Origin: Ypsolopha sequella
Lineage: Eukaryota > Arthropoda > Insecta > Lepidoptera > Ypsolophidae
DNA length: 64,000 bases
Assembly: GCA_934047225.1 (NCBI GenBank)
Contig: CAKOHE010000067.1
Location: 152,954-216,953 of the forward strand
Direction of reading: 5' to 3'
Below, in pieces: positions 62,820 to 64,000 of this stretch; within the stretch, counting starts at the first letter, position 1, and every line of letters begins with the position of its first letter. The notes beneath the pieces are model-generated. The model saw only the letters and a list, made by a program, of their open reading frames with translations, was not told the DNA's origin and did no database searches. Both the position numbers and the translations under genes were made by a program.

Positions 62820-63050
62820 AAATCATCAAATTAAAACTAAATAATATTTAAAATTAAACTAAATATAAAATTCTATCAAGGTCGCTGCCGTCGTGCGGGA
62901 GAGTACCTAGCAGGCTGGCAGCGTTACCTCGTTGTATGGCCAGACTGATTCTCTGGCCGAGGTAAGCCCCAGCCCGAGGGTCCCCGGAGGCATCGACCAG
63001 GCGTTTTGATAAATCTAGATTTTTGATAATTTGATACATATAGATCATAT
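62820..63050 (-). mobile_element. LINE 3' end with ORF2 C-terminus, minus strand
   Basis: The minus strand reads [38 protein letters not shown], then a stop and an AACTAAATA-rich 3' UTR. The motif recurs as DNA at 51370-51420, with the same 3' UTR style at 51220 and 58990. The 5' part is absent. Confidence 0.65.
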
Positions 63051-63905
63051 TTCTTTTTTATTATAATTTTTTTCCGCTTTCTCAGTTTCGTAATGTTTTT
63101 TAAATATTTAGCTATCCATATTTATATTAATTTCATACTCGATTTACTGATAAGTCATTACAGCCCTAAAGGTTGTGTTTTAGGATGTAGACAAATCGAT
63201 TAAAATATTAAAAAAAAATCTTGATGCAGTGTCACAAAATAAGGGAACCATATAGCCCCTACTCCATGTCTCTAGGCTTGGTTATGTGCGTGGTAAAGCT
63301 GAGAAAGTGCTTAGCATAGGAAATGGTTTTTGAACGTGCATTGTGTGTTAAATTATGATTGGCTACCTGCTAGCGCTCTTGATGGTAGGTATGTACAACG
63401 TAAGTGAGCTAGCGATAACCTCAGGCGATTATTCAAGTTCCAGTAATCCCATGACATAATACCAACATATTGTTTTGATTTCAGGTTTTATTGTTTGTTT
63501 TGATTTTATAAAGCAACTGGTTAGATCTTTTCTAACGTACGTGTACTTCGTCCTCGTCTTTCGTTTTATTTGGTGGTTTGAAAGAGAGAAACTTCGGTAG
63601 CAGATTTGAGAGCGAATACATAATATATTTAATTTTGACGAGACTAGAATTTAGGCAAATGATAGGAAAAGAAACTGACTGGCAATTGTGAAAAATACAG
63701 TACGATCCCTCCCAAATCTTATACATTTTGAGTTGAGAAACAAGTTGAATTCGTTTTCATGGGAGACCTCATAGACCGTGCCGTTACCTGTAACTGAACT
63801 GAAATTAAGAATTTGAACTAAATGCGAGACTGTCTGTTTGTAAGTTGACAATATAAATACGTATCAATATCTATTTTTATTTAGGGCGTTTTTTTAAATA
63901 TTAAG
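63051..63905. other. Non-coding stretch, nothing recognised
   Basis: AT-rich sequence; no gene or repeat recognised. Confidence 0.3.
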
Positions 63906-63910
63906 ATAAT

Positions 63911-64000
63911 AAAGCTAATTCTGATGGCTTCAATTTTAGTTTAAGTGCGGTCAAAACAAAATTTTGTTTATTACAAAATAGTCCATAAATGCTACGAAAA
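63911..64000. mobile_element. MITE C, left part, cut by the window end
   Basis: AAAGCTAATTCTGATGGCTT, CAATTTTAGTTTAAGTGCGG and ACAAAATAGTCCATAAATGC match the left arm and loop of the copy at 51582-51744. Confidence 0.7.

Overview
The window is eukaryotic nuclear DNA from an insect, most probably a moth or butterfly. Short exons with GT-AG borders are spread over long AT-rich introns. The repeats (jockey/CR1-like, RTE-like and I/LOA-like LINEs, BEL/Pao elements, tRNA-headed SINEs, Helitron-like ends, hAT- and TTAA-type MITEs) are the usual lepidopteran mix, and short (CCTAA)n runs match the insect telomere pentamer. No bacterial-type genes, operons, rRNA or CRISPR arrays were seen. The species cannot be told from the sequence.

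Left part (about 1 to 27.6 kb): one long host gene on the minus strand. I assembled it from twelve exons (27601 down to 2012). Their splice phases all agree, giving 607 codons of mostly heptad-like coiled coil with a polar, acidic, proline-containing tail; the last exon or exons lie beyond or below position 2012. A synaptonemal-complex transverse-filament protein (SYCP1-like) is a plausible but unproven identity. Its introns are filled with mobile elements: LINE ends (1.0-1.7, 4.97-5.87, 18.8-21.96 and 22.7 kb), a hAT transposase remnant, MITEs flanked by TTAA, two copies of one unclassified repeat (one split by a young hAT MITE), and a SINE. Some insertions sit within tens of bases of splice donors.

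Middle (27.7 to 33 kb): a LINE 3' part with RNase H, itself split by a stretch carrying a THAP-like start, then a compact three-exon plus-strand gene model (30227-31077, 127 aa, unknown function) with a good poly(A) signal, then large inverted repeats and a palindromic MITE.

Right part (33 to 64 kb): mostly mobile elements. A complete BEL/Pao element (33030-39852) has LTRs that read as identical, a TAGAT target duplication and a 1768-codon ORF, so it is recent. Next come a SINE split by a hAT MITE, a 5'-complete but 3'-truncated LINE with a duplicated ORF1 segment and a stop codon in ORF2, and an antisense, 5'-truncated, frameshifted BEL/Pao element. From 51 kb on there are decayed pieces: a YqaJ-type nuclease remnant, a small spliced reading frame, a transposase-like terminal exon with poly(A) signal, a hexapeptide minisatellite, several MITEs and repeated LINE 3' ends, all in one orientation.

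Genes here do not form a pathway. The main content is one large host gene whose introns have grown by nested insertions, plus a gene-poor flank. All family names come from motif reading by eye; no database search was made.
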